Below the pieces are notes generated by a model. It did not search any database. It was given only the letters and a program-made list of their open reading frames with translations, and had not been told where the DNA came from. Shown in pieces: positions 55,514-64,000 of a stretch of 64,000 nucleotides of DNA (positions are counted from its first letter, which is position 1; every line of letters begins with the position of its first letter). Position numbers and translations under genes: made by a program. This DNA comes from Aliarcobacter cibarius (lineage in GTDB: Bacteria > Campylobacterota > Campylobacteria > Campylobacterales > Arcobacteraceae): assembly GCF_013372265.1 (NCBI RefSeq), contig NZ_CP054051.1:1884596-1948595 (forward strand), given 5' to 3'.

Positions 55514-55574
55514 ATTTTTCCTTTTATTTTAGTTTTGGATTTTAGCAAAAAGCACTTTAAAAATAAAGTTTTAA

Positions 55575-55580
55575 TATAAT
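55575..55580 (+). promoter_or_regulatory. -10 box of the fatty-acid isomerase gene
   Basis: A perfect TATAAT lies 28 bases before the ATG. A TTAGGGG ribosome-binding site follows it. Confidence 0.6.
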
Positions 55581-55607
55581 AATTACAAAATATACTTAGG
55601 GGCTATT

Positions 55608-57941
55608 ATGAAACTTCATCTTTTAATAATTTTACTGTTTACTCTTTTATTTACTGCTTGTTCAAATAAAGAGCTAGATGAAGTAGAATATGAGAAAATT
55701 GAAAAACCTATATCATTTTCAAAAGATATAAAACCAATACTTGACAATCGTTGTGTATCTTGTCACTCTTGCTATAATTCACCTTGCCAACTAAAATTAG
55801 ATTCATTTGAAGGACTTGATAGAGGTAGCTCAAAAAATGAAGTTTACGCTCAAAGATTAAGTGCAACTGAACCTACAAGACTTTTTATAGATGCATTATC
55901 TACAAAAGATTGGAGATCAAAAAATTTTACTTCTGTTATAGATAAAGATGAAGATTCTAATGAATCAATTATGATGCAGTACTTATTTCAAAAAGAATTA
56001 AATCCAGAAATTACTGGGAAATACTCTCCTGAAACTGAAAAATTAACTTGTGTAAAAAACAAAACTGAACTTGAAGATTATTTTTATAAAAATCCTCATA
56101 AAGCTATGCCATATGGTTTTCCAGGAATTAGTAATCAAGAATACAATACTCTCATGACTTGGCTTGATTTTGGAGCAAAAGATGATACAAAAAATTTGAA
56201 AATTCCAGATTTTGAAAAAGATAAAATAGAAAAGTTTGAAGATTTTTTAAATAATCAAGGAATAAAACACAAAGTTACAGCAAGATATATATATGAACAT
56301 CTATTCTTAGCACATGTATATTTTGATGAAACAAGTAATAATTTTTATGAACTTATTCGTTCAAGTACACCTCCTGGGAAATCACCAAAAATAATAGCTA
56401 CAAGATTTCCTTACGACAAAATCGAAGAACCATTTTATTATAGACTTCAAAAAGTAAATTCAACAATTGTTCATAAAACTCACATGGTTTATAAATTTGA
56501 TGAAGAAAAATTAAAATTTTACAATGATATATTCATCAAACGAACTTGGGATGAAGAACCATATCTTATTAATTATGATGAAAAAACTAGTCCAAATGCT
56601 ATTGAAGTATTCAAACAAATTCCAGCAGTTAGTCGTTATGAATTTATGTTAAAAGATATATATTTCTTTATAAATACTTTTATTAAAGGTCCTGTTTGTA
56701 GAGGTCAAATTGCTTTAAATGTAATTCAAGATCATTTTTGGGTTGCATTTATGGATCCAAAATACGATTTGAGTGTAATTGATAAGAATTTTTTAAAAAA
56801 TAATTTTGAAAATCTAAAAATACCAAATCAATTGGGAGAAGACCCTAGTTTATTTCAAACTTTTAAAAATCTAGGAAAAGAGAAAGAGACTAAAACTTAT
56901 CAAGAGAATAGAGCTGCTTTATATAAAAAGTATTATAAAGATGGTTTAAAATTAAATTATTTAAGAGATAGTTCAAATAATGATTCTATTCTTACTGTTT
57001 ATAGACACTTTGATTCAGCATCACTTCATAAAGGTGCTTTAGGAAATATTCCAAAAACTCTTTGGGTTATAGATTATCCTTTATTAGAAAGAATATATTA
57101 CTCTCTTGTAGCAGGATTTGATGTATTTGGAAATACTGCTCATCAATTATTAGTAAGAACTCATATGGATAGATTAAGAGTCGAAGGAGAGAGTAATTTT
57201 TTAGAATTTCTGCCTCAAAAAAGTAGAATTGATTACTTCAACTCATGGTATTTAGGTTGGCTTGCAAAATATCTTACTACTTATACTCCAAGTTCTAATG
57301 AAACAGGAATAAAATTTAAAACAAAAGATTACAAGTTTGAATTTGTAGAAGATCTTTTAGAATATACAGATACAAAAAAAGATCCTATAAATTTTGTAGA
57401 AAAAAATTACACACCACTTCCTCTTAAAGTTTCTTACAATTCAAAATATGAAATACAAGAAACATTAAGATCTCTTTCTACACCAAATGTATCAAAAGTT
57501 ATACAACATTTTGTAGGAAGAGGAGCAAATGTGGCTTTTATTAGAATTATTTTAAATAATAAAGAGAGTTTGATTTACTCTTTAATAGTAAATAGATGGC
57601 ATAAAAATGTAGCTTTAATGTTTGATGAAGAATCAAGGCTAGATCCTACAAAAGATGATATTGACTTTATAGAAGGATTTATTGGTTCTTATCCAAATAT
57701 ATTTATAAATGTAAATCAAGATGATTTATATGATTTCTTTGATTTAATTCAAAATTATGAAAATAATGATACATATAATAACAAATTTTTAAAATATACT
57801 GTAAATAGAGCAAATCCAAATTTTTGGGAATCTTATGATTATTTTAATAAAGAGTTTAAACATCAAAATTCACTTGAATATGGACTATTTGATTTAAATA
57901 AATACTATGAAAAAGCTATAAATAAACCATTAAATGAGTAA
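55608..57941 (+). CDS. cti: Fatty acid cis/trans isomerase (periplasmic, heme c)
   Basis: This is a 777-residue exported lipoprotein-like protein. The signal peptide LLFTLLFTACSNK includes a lipobox (FTAC), so it is likely lipidated. A c-type heme site CVSCH lies at about residues 49-53, within CVSCHSCYNSPC. The remaining sequence follows the large Cti family. Cti converts cis to trans unsaturated membrane lipids in response to solvents, heat or toxic stress. The family is common in Pseudomonas and Vibrio. It is followed directly by the outer-membrane porin. Confidence 0.85.
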   Translation: MKLHLLIILLFTLLFTACSNKELDEVEYEKIEKPISFSKDIKPILDNRCVSCHSCYNSPCQLKLDSFEGLDRGSSKNEVYAQRLSATEPTRLFIDALSTKDWRSKNFTSVIDKDEDSNESIMMQYLFQKELNPEITGKYSPETEKLTCVKNKTELEDYFYKNPHKAMPYGFPGISNQEYNTLMTWLDFGAKDDTKNLKIPDFEKDKIEKFEDFLNNQGIKHKVTARYIYEHLFLAHVYFDETSNNFYELIRSSTPPGKSPKIIATRFPYDKIEEPFYYRLQKVNSTIVHKTHMVYKFDEEKLKFYNDIFIKRTWDEEPYLINYDEKTSPNAIEVFKQIPAVSRYEFMLKDIYFFINTFIKGPVCRGQIALNVIQDHFWVAFMDPKYDLSVIDKNFLKNNFENLKIPNQLGEDPSLFQTFKNLGKEKETKTYQENRAALYKKYYKDGLKLNYLRDSSNNDSILTVYRHFDSASLHKGALGNIPKTLWVIDYPLLERIYYSLVAGFDVFGNTAHQLLVRTHMDRLRVEGESNFLEFLPQKSRIDYFNSWYLGWLAKYLTTYTPSSNETGIKFKTKDYKFEFVEDLLEYTDTKKDPINFVEKNYTPLPLKVSYNSKYEIQETLRSLSTPNVSKVIQHFVGRGANVAFIRIILNNKESLIYSLIVNRWHKNVALMFDEESRLDPTKDDIDFIEGFIGSYPNIFINVNQDDLYDFFDLIQNYENNDTYNNKFLKYTVNRANPNFWESYDYFNKEFKHQNSLEYGLFDLNKYYEKAINKPLNE

Positions 57942-57956
57942 ATTTTTACTCATTTA
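57931..57956 (+). terminator. Hairpin at the end of the isomerase gene
   Basis: TAAATGAGTA (57931-57940) pairs with TACTCATTTA (57947-57956), overlapping the stop codon. A strong T-tract is lacking, so efficiency is uncertain. Confidence 0.45.
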
Positions 57957-58095
57957 TAAATCTTTCAAAAAAATAATTTTTCTCCATATACTAACAATAA
58001 AATAGCATTGTTTACTTTTAATTTAAAATTGGGCTTAAATTAACAGAAAATTAACTAAAAATAACAAAGATTAAGAAAAGTTTAATTTTAACTCA

Positions 58096-58103
58096 TATAA
58101 AAT
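58096..58103 (+). promoter_or_regulatory. -10 box of the porin gene
   Basis: TATAAAAT lies 75 bases before the ATG at 58178. The resulting leader of about 70 bases holds several palindromes. Confidence 0.55.
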
Positions 58104-58117
58104 GCCTGCAACGGTGG

Positions 58118-58165
58118 ACCAAATAATTATACATTTTGGTTAATCGATTAAAATTTCGAAATTTT
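58118..58165 (+). repeat. Palindromes in the porin mRNA leader
   Basis: ACCAAA (58118-58123) with TTTGGT (58135-58140) can form a stem. Next come TTAATCGATTAA (58140-58151), a perfect palindrome, and AAAATTTCGAAATTTT (58150-58165), a perfect 16-base palindrome. The last one ends beside the TAGGAG ribosome-binding site. Confidence 0.6.
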
Positions 58166-58177
58166 AGGAGAAAACAC

Positions 58178-59446
58178 ATGAGAAAAATCTCAAAAATTAG
58201 TTTAGTTGCTGCTGTTGCTGTAGCTGGATTTAGTACAGCTAATGCTCAACCTTTAGAGCAAGCAATCAAAGATGTAGAAGTATCTGGATCAGTAGTTTAC
58301 AGATATGACAACTTTCATAATAAAGAAAAAACATCAAATGGTGTTGTAACATCTGATAGAGACAATAGTGAATCTAACAAATATAAAATCGGTTTTAATT
58401 TATCTTCAAAAGTAAATGATTATGTTAAATTTAATTCAAGATTTATAGTTGGTTCTCAAACTAATGGAGGATTTGTTTCTTTAAATTCAGGTAAAGAAAA
58501 TAACTCTGACAACAAAGAGGGTGCTGATGGACAAGCTGACGTTTCTTTATCAAATGCATACTTTGGTTTAACAGCTGTTCCTAATACAGTTATCAATATT
58601 GGTAAAATGGGTTTAACTACTCCATATACAGTTGCTGTTGATATTAATGGAAATGAGCAAACTGGAACTGGTATCTTAGCACTTACAACTATTAATCCTG
58701 TAACTTTTGGAGCAGGTTATTTCAATAACTCAAATGTAAATAATGCAACTGAAATTAATGGTACTCAAGGTTTAAATGCTGGTATTTTAAATGGTGGAGA
58801 TGACATTTATGTTGCTACTGTTCAAGGTGATTTAGATTTCGTTAAACTTGAAGCTTGGTATTTAGGTCACCAAGAAAGTTTTGATACATTTACATTAGCA
58901 GCTACAGGGAAACTTGATTTAGCAGAAGATGCAAAAATTGGTTTAGAAGCTAGATATGTTACTTTAGATTTATCTAACAATAACAGAAGTCCTTTAAGTG
59001 GATTAGAAGATAGTAACTCTATGTTTAGACTTGCTGCAGATGGTAAATTCTCTATCGTTAATGCTAGACTTGCTTATACACAAACTGGTAAAGATGGTGG
59101 TTTAACTGCACTTGATCAAGATGCTAAAAATACTTCTCTTGGATGGGCAATTACATCTAACGGTGTAGCTGATGCTAAATTCTGGCAAGCTGCTTTAGGT
59201 GCTGATATTTTAGATAACCTAAACTTTACTTTAAATTATGGTAACTTAAAATCAAAAGATACAAATAAAGCAGTTTTAATTCAAGATATCAAAGCTGAAG
59301 AAGTTTATGGTCAATTAACTTACAAAATGTCTAAAAACTTAAGTACATACTTAAGATATGGTACATATACAGAAAAAGAGTATGATTCTGGTGATAAAGT
59401 TATGGATCAAAATAGAGGAAGAATCCAAGTTGCTTATACATTCTAA
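58178..59446 (+). CDS. Major outer membrane porin (Campylobacter MOMP family)
   Basis: This is a 422-residue outer-membrane beta-barrel. The signal peptide is MRKISKISLVAAVAVAGFST with cleavage after ANA. Amphipathic strands run throughout, and the C-terminus ends in Phe (VAYTF), the BAM recognition signal. Alternating aromatic residues and long Asn/Thr/Ser-rich loops fit the Campylo_MOMP family. The ATG at 58178 sits seven bases after TAGGAG, so the longer upstream reading frame from 58136 is not used. Codon usage is skewed to the AT-rich optimal set, suggesting high expression. It is monocistronic, with its own promoter and terminator. Confidence 0.9.
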   Translation: MRKISKISLVAAVAVAGFSTANAQPLEQAIKDVEVSGSVVYRYDNFHNKEKTSNGVVTSDRDNSESNKYKIGFNLSSKVNDYVKFNSRFIVGSQTNGGFVSLNSGKENNSDNKEGADGQADVSLSNAYFGLTAVPNTVINIGKMGLTTPYTVAVDINGNEQTGTGILALTTINPVTFGAGYFNNSNVNNATEINGTQGLNAGILNGGDDIYVATVQGDLDFVKLEAWYLGHQESFDTFTLAATGKLDLAEDAKIGLEARYVTLDLSNNNRSPLSGLEDSNSMFRLAADGKFSIVNARLAYTQTGKDGGLTALDQDAKNTSLGWAITSNGVADAKFWQAALGADILDNLNFTLNYGNLKSKDTNKAVLIQDIKAEEVYGQLTYKMSKNLSTYLRYGTYTEKEYDSGDKVMDQNRGRIQVAYTF

Positions 59447-59476
59447 TTTTTTTAGAGTATAAAACTTTTTTTCTAC

Positions 59477-59508
59477 AAGGTTGGGCTTCGGCTCAACCTT
59501 TTTTTTAT
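59477..59508 (+). terminator. Strong terminator of the porin gene
   Basis: AAGGTTGGGC pairs with GCTCAACCTT (one G-U pair) around a TTCG tetraloop and is followed by a T-run. Confidence 0.9.
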
Positions 59509-59572
59509 ATTAATAAATGTTAAAAATTATCTAGGTAATGAATAGATTTTTTATTAAATTTGGATATTTAAA

Positions 59573-60667
59573 TTAAACTTTTTTAGCTAGAAGTCTTCTA
59601 ATATTTTCAGCTTGTTCCCTTGCCCTTTCTTCTCTTTCTTCTCTCATAGCTCTTAAGTTATCTAAAGTTTCTTGTTTCTCTCTATCAAGATTTGCTTTTA
59701 TCTGAATAGCTTTTCTATTATTTGAAAGTCCACAAACAGCAGAAAACTTCTCTTTTTTATTTATATAAATTGTAGAAGATGAGGATGTGGCATTCTTTGA
59801 AAAAACTATTACATCATTTTCTTTTAAATTTAAAATATCTCTTGCACTAAGCTCAGTTTCTGCCATAATAGCCTCTACTTCCATTTTAGCACCAGCAATC
59901 AAAGTTTTTATATCTCTTTTTCTGCTAGATTTTCTACTACTATTTTCTGTAAATACCTTCTCCACAACTTTATCTAATAGAGATTCAAAATATGAAACTG
60001 GATAACAAATAGAGAAAAATCCTGAATCTTCATCTATAATTATCTCTAAAACCACAAGAAGAACAACCTCATGATCTGAAACTATCTGTATAGCATTTGC
60101 ATTTGTATCTTTTGATTCTATTTTAAAATTTAAACTTGTAACTTCACCCCAAGTTTTATGCATGATTTTGATAAACATTTTATAAAAATGCTCCAATATC
60201 TCAACTTCAATTTCTGTTAGTTCCCTATCTATATTATCAGAAGTATTTACAGCTCCACTTCCAAGTAAATCAGCAATAATTTTATGAGAAATTCCAGGAT
60301 TACACTCAACAACCAATCTTCCATCAAGTGGCTTAAAAGATAAAGTATTTAAAGATGTAACTTGAGGAATAGAGAGTAAAAACTCTCCATAAGTCATCTG
60401 TTCTATTGAAGTAAGCTTCACATCTACTAGCTTTCTAAGCATTGAAGATAATTCATTTATAAAATCTCTTAACATCTTATCATGCATAGTTGAAAATGCT
60501 TTTAATTGATCAGGCGTAATTCTATTTGGTTTTTTAAAGTCATATATAGAGTAATTCTTCTCTTTAGATACTACTTTATCTAGAGGACTTGTACCATCAA
60601 AGTCCTCTCCTTGCTCAGCAATATCTAAAAGAGCATCTATTTCATCTTGACTTAAGAATTCAGCCAT
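59573..60667 (-). CDS. fliM: Flagellar motor switch protein FliM
   Basis: This is a 364-residue C-ring protein. The N-terminal LSQDEIDALLD (residues 4-14) is the CheY-P binding motif. The middle domain starts FDFKKPNRITPDQL-like (here YDFKKPNRITPDQLKAF) and continues through SIPQVTSLNTLSF. The C-terminal SpoA domain (about 255-330) contains ARDILNLKENDVIVF. A Glu/Arg-rich tail follows. It is immediately downstream of flgI (2 bases), forming a minus-strand pair. Confidence 0.95.
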   Translation of the reverse strand: MAEFLSQDEIDALLDIAEQGEDFDGTSPLDKVVSKEKNYSIYDFKKPNRITPDQLKAFSTMHDKMLRDFINELSSMLRKLVDVKLTSIEQMTYGEFLLSIPQVTSLNTLSFKPLDGRLVVECNPGISHKIIADLLGSGAVNTSDNIDRELTEIEVEILEHFYKMFIKIMHKTWGEVTSLNFKIESKDTNANAIQIVSDHEVVLLVVLEIIIDEDSGFFSICYPVSYFESLLDKVVEKVFTENSSRKSSRKRDIKTLIAGAKMEVEAIMAETELSARDILNLKENDVIVFSKNATSSSSTIYINKKEKFSAVCGLSNNRKAIQIKANLDREKQETLDNLRAMREEREERAREQAENIRRLLAKKV

Positions 60668-60669
60668 AT

Positions 60670-61719
60670 TTACCCTCTTACTTCTATATCAACATCCATT
60701 GCACCCATCTCTTTTATAAGTTTCAAGGTATCAATAATTTCACTCATTGGAAGTTTCATAACTTTCATCGATCTTACTAAATCAGAAACTGTTGGATTTG
60801 CTTTTGTATTTATCATCGCATTATCTATATTTACAATTGCTTTGTCTGCTATTTTTACATCATCACCAATATTCATCCCAGGATTTTTTCTCATGTCATC
60901 CCACTCTTCTGGATTTAAAGGTGTTTTACTAATTCTTATAGTAAAACTTCCTCTTGCAATTGTAACTGGATCTATTACAACATCTCCTCCAGTTATAACA
61001 GATTCTCTATTTATATCAATAATTAATTTTTTCTTGAATGTTGAATCAAGTTCTATATTTTGAACCATAGCAATAAACTTTACAATTGACATATTAGTAG
61101 GTTTTTCAACTTCGATAGTTCTTGTATCAATTGCAGTTGCTAATTTTTTACCAAATTTTTCATTTATTTTTGTTTCAATCAAATCAGCATTTGTAGCAGA
61201 ACTTTTTAATAAACTTAACTGGATAGATTTTTCATTTTGGAAGTCATATTCTATCTCATTTTCAACAGTTGCTCCATCATAAATAAATCCTGTTGTTTTA
61301 TTAGCTTCATTTGCAATAATTGTACCTTGAGCAAGAGCATAGACATTTCCATCTACACCTTTTAACTGAGTTATTAAAAGTTCACCATTATCTATAGATT
61401 TTGCATCGCCGATTGTTGAAACTTTTACTTTTATTTTATCACCTTGCCTTGAAAAAGCAGGTAAATCAGCAGTAACCATTACTGCTGCAATATTTTTTGA
61501 ATTTATAGCACCTGCTGGAATTTTTATATATGAATTTCTAAGAAGATTTTGTAAACTTTGCATTGTAAATTTTGATTTATCACCAGTTCCTGCAAGTCCA
61601 ACTATTAATCCATAGCCTATTAATTGATTATCTCTTATTCCTATTACATTTGAAATATCTTTGATAGTTTGAGAAAAGAGACTTGAAACAAAAAACATCA
61701 CTATAAAAAAATATCTCAA
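60670..61719 (-). CDS. flgI: Flagellar P-ring protein FlgI
   Basis: This is a 349-residue periplasmic protein with a signal peptide (FFIVMFFVSSLFSQ). The start of the mature region, IKDISNVIGIRDNQLIGYGL, and GTGDKSKFTMQSLQNLL are classic FlgI. The C-terminus ends with SEIIDTLKLIKEMGAMDVDIEV. It forms the P-ring around the rod. It is transcribed divergently from the acidic flagellar-context protein. Confidence 0.95.
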   Translation of the reverse strand: MRYFFIVMFFVSSLFSQTIKDISNVIGIRDNQLIGYGLIVGLAGTGDKSKFTMQSLQNLLRNSYIKIPAGAINSKNIAAVMVTADLPAFSRQGDKIKVKVSTIGDAKSIDNGELLITQLKGVDGNVYALAQGTIIANEANKTTGFIYDGATVENEIEYDFQNEKSIQLSLLKSSATNADLIETKINEKFGKKLATAIDTRTIEVEKPTNMSIVKFIAMVQNIELDSTFKKKLIIDINRESVITGGDVVIDPVTIARGSFTIRISKTPLNPEEWDDMRKNPGMNIGDDVKIADKAIVNIDNAMINTKANPTVSDLVRSMKVMKLPMSEIIDTLKLIKEMGAMDVDIEVRG

Positions 61720-61775
61720 TATTTATCTCCAAAAATAGAATATATAGATTTTATCAAAATTTTAATAAAAAAAGG

Positions 61776-61781
61776 TATAAT
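61776..61781 (+). promoter_or_regulatory. -10 box of the acidic protein-fliQ-fliJ-motE unit
   Basis: A perfect TATAAT places transcription start near 61788, downstream of the ATG at 61784. This excludes that ATG and supports the TTG at 61817. Confidence 0.6.
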
Positions 61782-61816
61782 CAATGCTAGTAAACTATAT
61801 TTGCAGGGCAAGAATA

Positions 61817-63046
61817 TTGAATATTTATATATATGGAACACCAGACTTTAAAAAAGAAATTCATAAAACTTTAATTGATTCAAATATTAAATTAAAATTA
61901 GGTGCAAATAATCTCATAAAAGAGATTGAAAGTCTTACAGCCCTAAAAGAAATAATAGCTGCAAATCCAAAAGAGATTTTTTTAATCGATGACTCAAAAA
62001 TAATTAAAAAGAATTCGTTTGCAAAGAAAGTAAAGTTTCTTACTCCAAAAGACGCAATTGAAGAAGAATTCTTACTAAATAGTGGAATTGCTGATTTATC
62101 AGTTGATTCTTTAGAAGAAATCCCAAAATATATTTTAAAAAAATATGAACAAGAAAAAGCAATTGAAGAGTTAAATAATAATTTAGAAGAAGATTCAACT
62201 ACAGAAAACTTCAAACAAGAAATTATACTCGATGATGATAATTTCAATATAAATTTAAACAATAATGAAACAAAAGAAAATATTGAAGATAGTGAAACTA
62301 TTCTTGACGATGAACTATCAAAATTATTAGTAAAAAATCAAGAAGATACAACAAAAAAAGATATAGATAGTAGTATAGCAGAACTTGAAAATCTTTTTGT
62401 AGATGATGACAAAATAAATAGTTATGATACTAGCAATATTGATTTTAATAACAATTTTGGATTAAATAATATATCATTTGATTATGATGATAATACTATC
62501 GTAAATGATACTAGTAGTGCTTTAGATGATGAAGAACTACTTAAAAGCCTTATGGATATAGATGATAGTTCACAAAATGATTTTGAGGGTAATTTTGAGA
62601 GTAACGTCGAAGAATCTTTTGAGGATGTAGATTTTCTTGATATGATTTTAAATGAAGAAAAAAATAATAAAAAAGAAGCTGAAACTGAAAATCTAGATAT
62701 TACAAAAGAACTTGAATTAAATAATCTTTTAAATAAAATTCAAGAAGCAAAAGTATTTGATGAAGAAATAATAAAAGATGAACCAAAAGGAGTTGAAATG
62801 GCAAATGATGATTTTTCTGAACTTGATTTAATTAATGAAAAAGATTTACTTGATGCCTTAAATTTAGAACAATCTGCACAACAAAATTCTTTTGAAAAAC
62901 CTATTCAAAATAACAATGTTGAAGTTTTAAATAATAATAGTGATGTTGTAAATATAAGCAGTTCAAATGTAGATGATTTGGCAAAACTTTTCTCTAAAAT
63001 TTTGAATAACAAAACTTTAGAAATTACAATAAAAATAAAAGATTAA
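61817..63046 (+). CDS. Highly acidic protein of unknown function in flagellar gene run
   Basis: This is a 409-residue protein. The N-terminal ~100 residues (beginning NIYIYGTPDFKKEIHKTLID) form a compact alpha/beta-like region with IFLIDDSKI, loosely recalling a response-regulator or receiver-type fold but not proven. From residue ~140 the chain is Asp/Glu/Asn-rich low complexity, with short repeated DDEELLKSL-like motifs. The TTG start at 61817 follows CAGGG by eight bases, and an ATG upstream lies before the predicted transcription start. It is followed after one base by fliQ, so a flagellar role is likely. No family name is recognised. Confidence 0.7.
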   Translation: MNIYIYGTPDFKKEIHKTLIDSNIKLKLGANNLIKEIESLTALKEIIAANPKEIFLIDDSKIIKKNSFAKKVKFLTPKDAIEEEFLLNSGIADLSVDSLEEIPKYILKKYEQEKAIEELNNNLEEDSTTENFKQEIILDDDNFNINLNNNETKENIEDSETILDDELSKLLVKNQEDTTKKDIDSSIAELENLFVDDDKINSYDTSNIDFNNNFGLNNISFDYDDNTIVNDTSSALDDEELLKSLMDIDDSSQNDFEGNFESNVEESFEDVDFLDMILNEEKNNKKEAETENLDITKELELNNLLNKIQEAKVFDEEIIKDEPKGVEMANDDFSELDLINEKDLLDALNLEQSAQQNSFEKPIQNNNVEVLNNNSDVVNISSSNVDDLAKLFSKILNNKTLEITIKIKD

Positions 63047-63047
63047 T

Positions 63048-63308
63048 ATGGATTTAATTGGTATCGCTCAAAGCACTGTAAAAATAATCTTAATTTTAGG
63101 ATTACCATCACTTATAGTAAGTATGATTATAGGACTTGTGATATCTATATTTTCAGCAGTAACTCAAGTAAATGATGCATCTTTAAGCTTCGTTCCAAAA
63201 ATGATAATCGTTTCTATATTTATCTTAATTACACTCCCTTGGGTTGGAGAACACATTGGAACATATACAATTGATTTGTGGAATAACATCTTAACTTTTG
63301 GTGAATAA
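63048..63308 (+). CDS. fliQ: Flagellar export protein FliQ
   Basis: This is an 86-residue protein with two transmembrane helices. The helix-hairpin sequence LILGLPSLIVSMIIGLVISI and the loop SAVTQVNDASLSFVPKM are diagnostic for the type III export gate. It begins one base after the acidic gene and is followed after two bases by the fliJ-like gene. Confidence 0.96.
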   Translation: MDLIGIAQSTVKIILILGLPSLIVSMIIGLVISIFSAVTQVNDASLSFVPKMIIVSIFILITLPWVGEHIGTYTIDLWNNILTFGE

Positions 63309-63310
63309 TT

Positions 63311-63715
63311 TTGATAAACAAATTATACAATCTTAAAAAAAATCAAACAGATCAAATGCTTATTCAAAAATCACAAATTGATTCTAGAATAGATCAAATT
63401 GATGCAGAAATTTTACTTACTAAAAATAGTATTTCAAGTGCAACTGTACAAAAAAATGGTGCTATTGCTGATTTTATGATATTAACAATGCATAAAGATA
63501 CAATGAAACTTCATATTGCAAAATTGGAATCAGAAAAAGCGAAATTAAATGAAGAACTGAAAAAAATAGTTGAAGAGATAATTGAACTTCAAAAACAATC
63601 TGAACAGTTTAAATACATTTTAGAAGAGCAAAGAATAGAAGCAAAAGCTGCACAATTAAAACTTGAACAAGAAACAACTGAGGAATTTATCCAAAGTAAA
63701 TATATAAGAAAATGA
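63311..63715 (+). CDS. fliJ: FliJ-like coiled-coil export chaperone
   Basis: This 134-residue protein is nearly all helical. A coiled-coil runs through Lys/Glu/Gln repeats and a short extension ends YIRK. FliJ proteins are weakly conserved coiled-coils of 130-150 residues linked to the flagellar export ATPase, and length, composition and location beside fliQ fit. The start is TTG with a GGTGA-type site, and the next in-frame ATG is 15 codons later. The call rests on context and topology. Confidence 0.65.
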   Translation: MINKLYNLKKNQTDQMLIQKSQIDSRIDQIDAEILLTKNSISSATVQKNGAIADFMILTMHKDTMKLHIAKLESEKAKLNEELKKIVEEIIELQKQSEQFKYILEEQRIEAKAAQLKLEQETTEEFIQSKYIRK

Positions 63716-63724
63716 GGAAATTTT

Positions 63725-64000
63725 GTGCTTAAATTAATTTTTATATTTAATATTTTTATATTTACTTTTCTTAATGCTCAAGAAACAAGTAGCTCTTTAA
63801 CTAGACAAAAGCTTGAAGTAATGGAATTAAAAAAAGAGTTAAACACTTTTTATGAAGAAAAAGAGAAAGAATATCAAGAAAATAAAAAAGAACTAGAAGA
63901 CATTCTAACTCAAATTGAAAAAGAAAAAAAAGATATAAAAACTCTACATGATAAAAATGAACAAATTTTAAAAGAGATTAAACTAGAAGTTGATAGTAAA
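63725..64000 (+). CDS. motE: MotE-like flagellar chaperone, 5' part (cut by window edge)
   Basis: Only the first 92 residues are present. The GTG start at 63725 follows a GAGGA ribosome-binding site by six bases. An N-terminal hydrophobic signal-anchor (LKLIFIFNIFIFTFL) is followed by a long coiled-coil of Lys/Glu heptads (residues 35-92). This topology is that of the periplasmic PDP/MotE stator chaperone. Without the C-terminal domain the call is provisional. Confidence 0.6.
   Translation, partial: MLKLIFIFNIFIFTFLNAQETSSSLTRQKLEVMELKKELNTFYEEKEKEYQENKKELEDILTQIEKEKKDIKTLHDKNEQILKEIKLEVDSK

Noticed and set aside
58136-58177. Upstream in-frame start extending the porin by 14 residues
   Set aside because: The extension lacks a ribosome-binding site, and the ATG at 58178 has TAGGAG at ideal spacing, followed directly by a signal peptide.

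Overview
The window is AT-rich, densely coded bacterial chromosome. Its gene content points to Campylobacterota, most likely Arcobacteraceae (Arcobacter/Aliarcobacter). The evidence is a Wolinella-type fumarate reductase in the order frdC-A-B, a Campylobacter-type major outer membrane porin, a paired dynamin-like GTPase locus, a UbiD-family decarboxylase of the futalosine menaquinone route, a methylcitrate cluster that uses AcnD and PrpF, and flagellar genes scattered in small groups. I saw no tRNA, rRNA, CRISPR array, insertion sequence or prophage. No gap between genes exceeds about 240 bases.

Layout. 1-3.6 kb: the 5' end of coaX, a small unknown gene, a split ThrE-type threonine/serine exporter, and a UbiD-family decarboxylase. 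3.9-18.4 kb: a complete nuo operon (complex I) with fused nuoCD, NADH-type nuoE and nuoF, and a citrate synthase gene between nuoF and nuoG. 18.6-22.1 kb: frdCAB. 22.2-26.6 kb: two dynamin-like GTPases. 26.6-32.3 kb: PhnA-like and HPP-family proteins, an L,D-transpeptidase divergent from a MotA/TolQ-like plus OmpA/MotB-like pair, and a 2-hydroxyacid dehydrogenase. 32.3-39.4 kb: an unrecognised HTH protein divergent from prpB-prpC-acnD-prpF. 39.5-48.4 kb, mostly minus strand: isochorismatase-like hydrolase, hemC, a thiol-disulfide protein, dnaX, murI, gdhA, rho and a peroxiredoxin. 48.6-52 kb: ferredoxin, ndk, yceD-like, rpmF, plsX, fabH. 52-59.5 kb: a possible SspB-like protein, a LapG-like peptidase, pabC/pabB/pyrB, a cis/trans fatty-acid isomerase and the porin. 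59.5-64 kb: flgI-fliM on the minus strand and a divergent run of a highly acidic protein, fliQ, a fliJ-like gene and a motE-like gene cut by the window edge.

How the genes work together. Complex I, fumarate reductase and the menaquinone decarboxylase belong to one menaquinone-based electron-transport system. Citrate synthase inside the nuo operon ties TCA-cycle entry to NADH oxidation. The methylcitrate genes would oxidise propionyl-CoA, feeding pyruvate and succinate into the same network.

The items most worth following up are: a likely programmed slippery site in dnaX at the position of the E. coli gamma/tau frameshift; the unassigned HTH protein with repeated TTGTAC-like sites before prpB; a stand-alone proton-channel pair resembling the ZorA/ZorB core without Zorya effectors; a remote SspB-like candidate; and non-standard NuoF, NuoG and NuoH.
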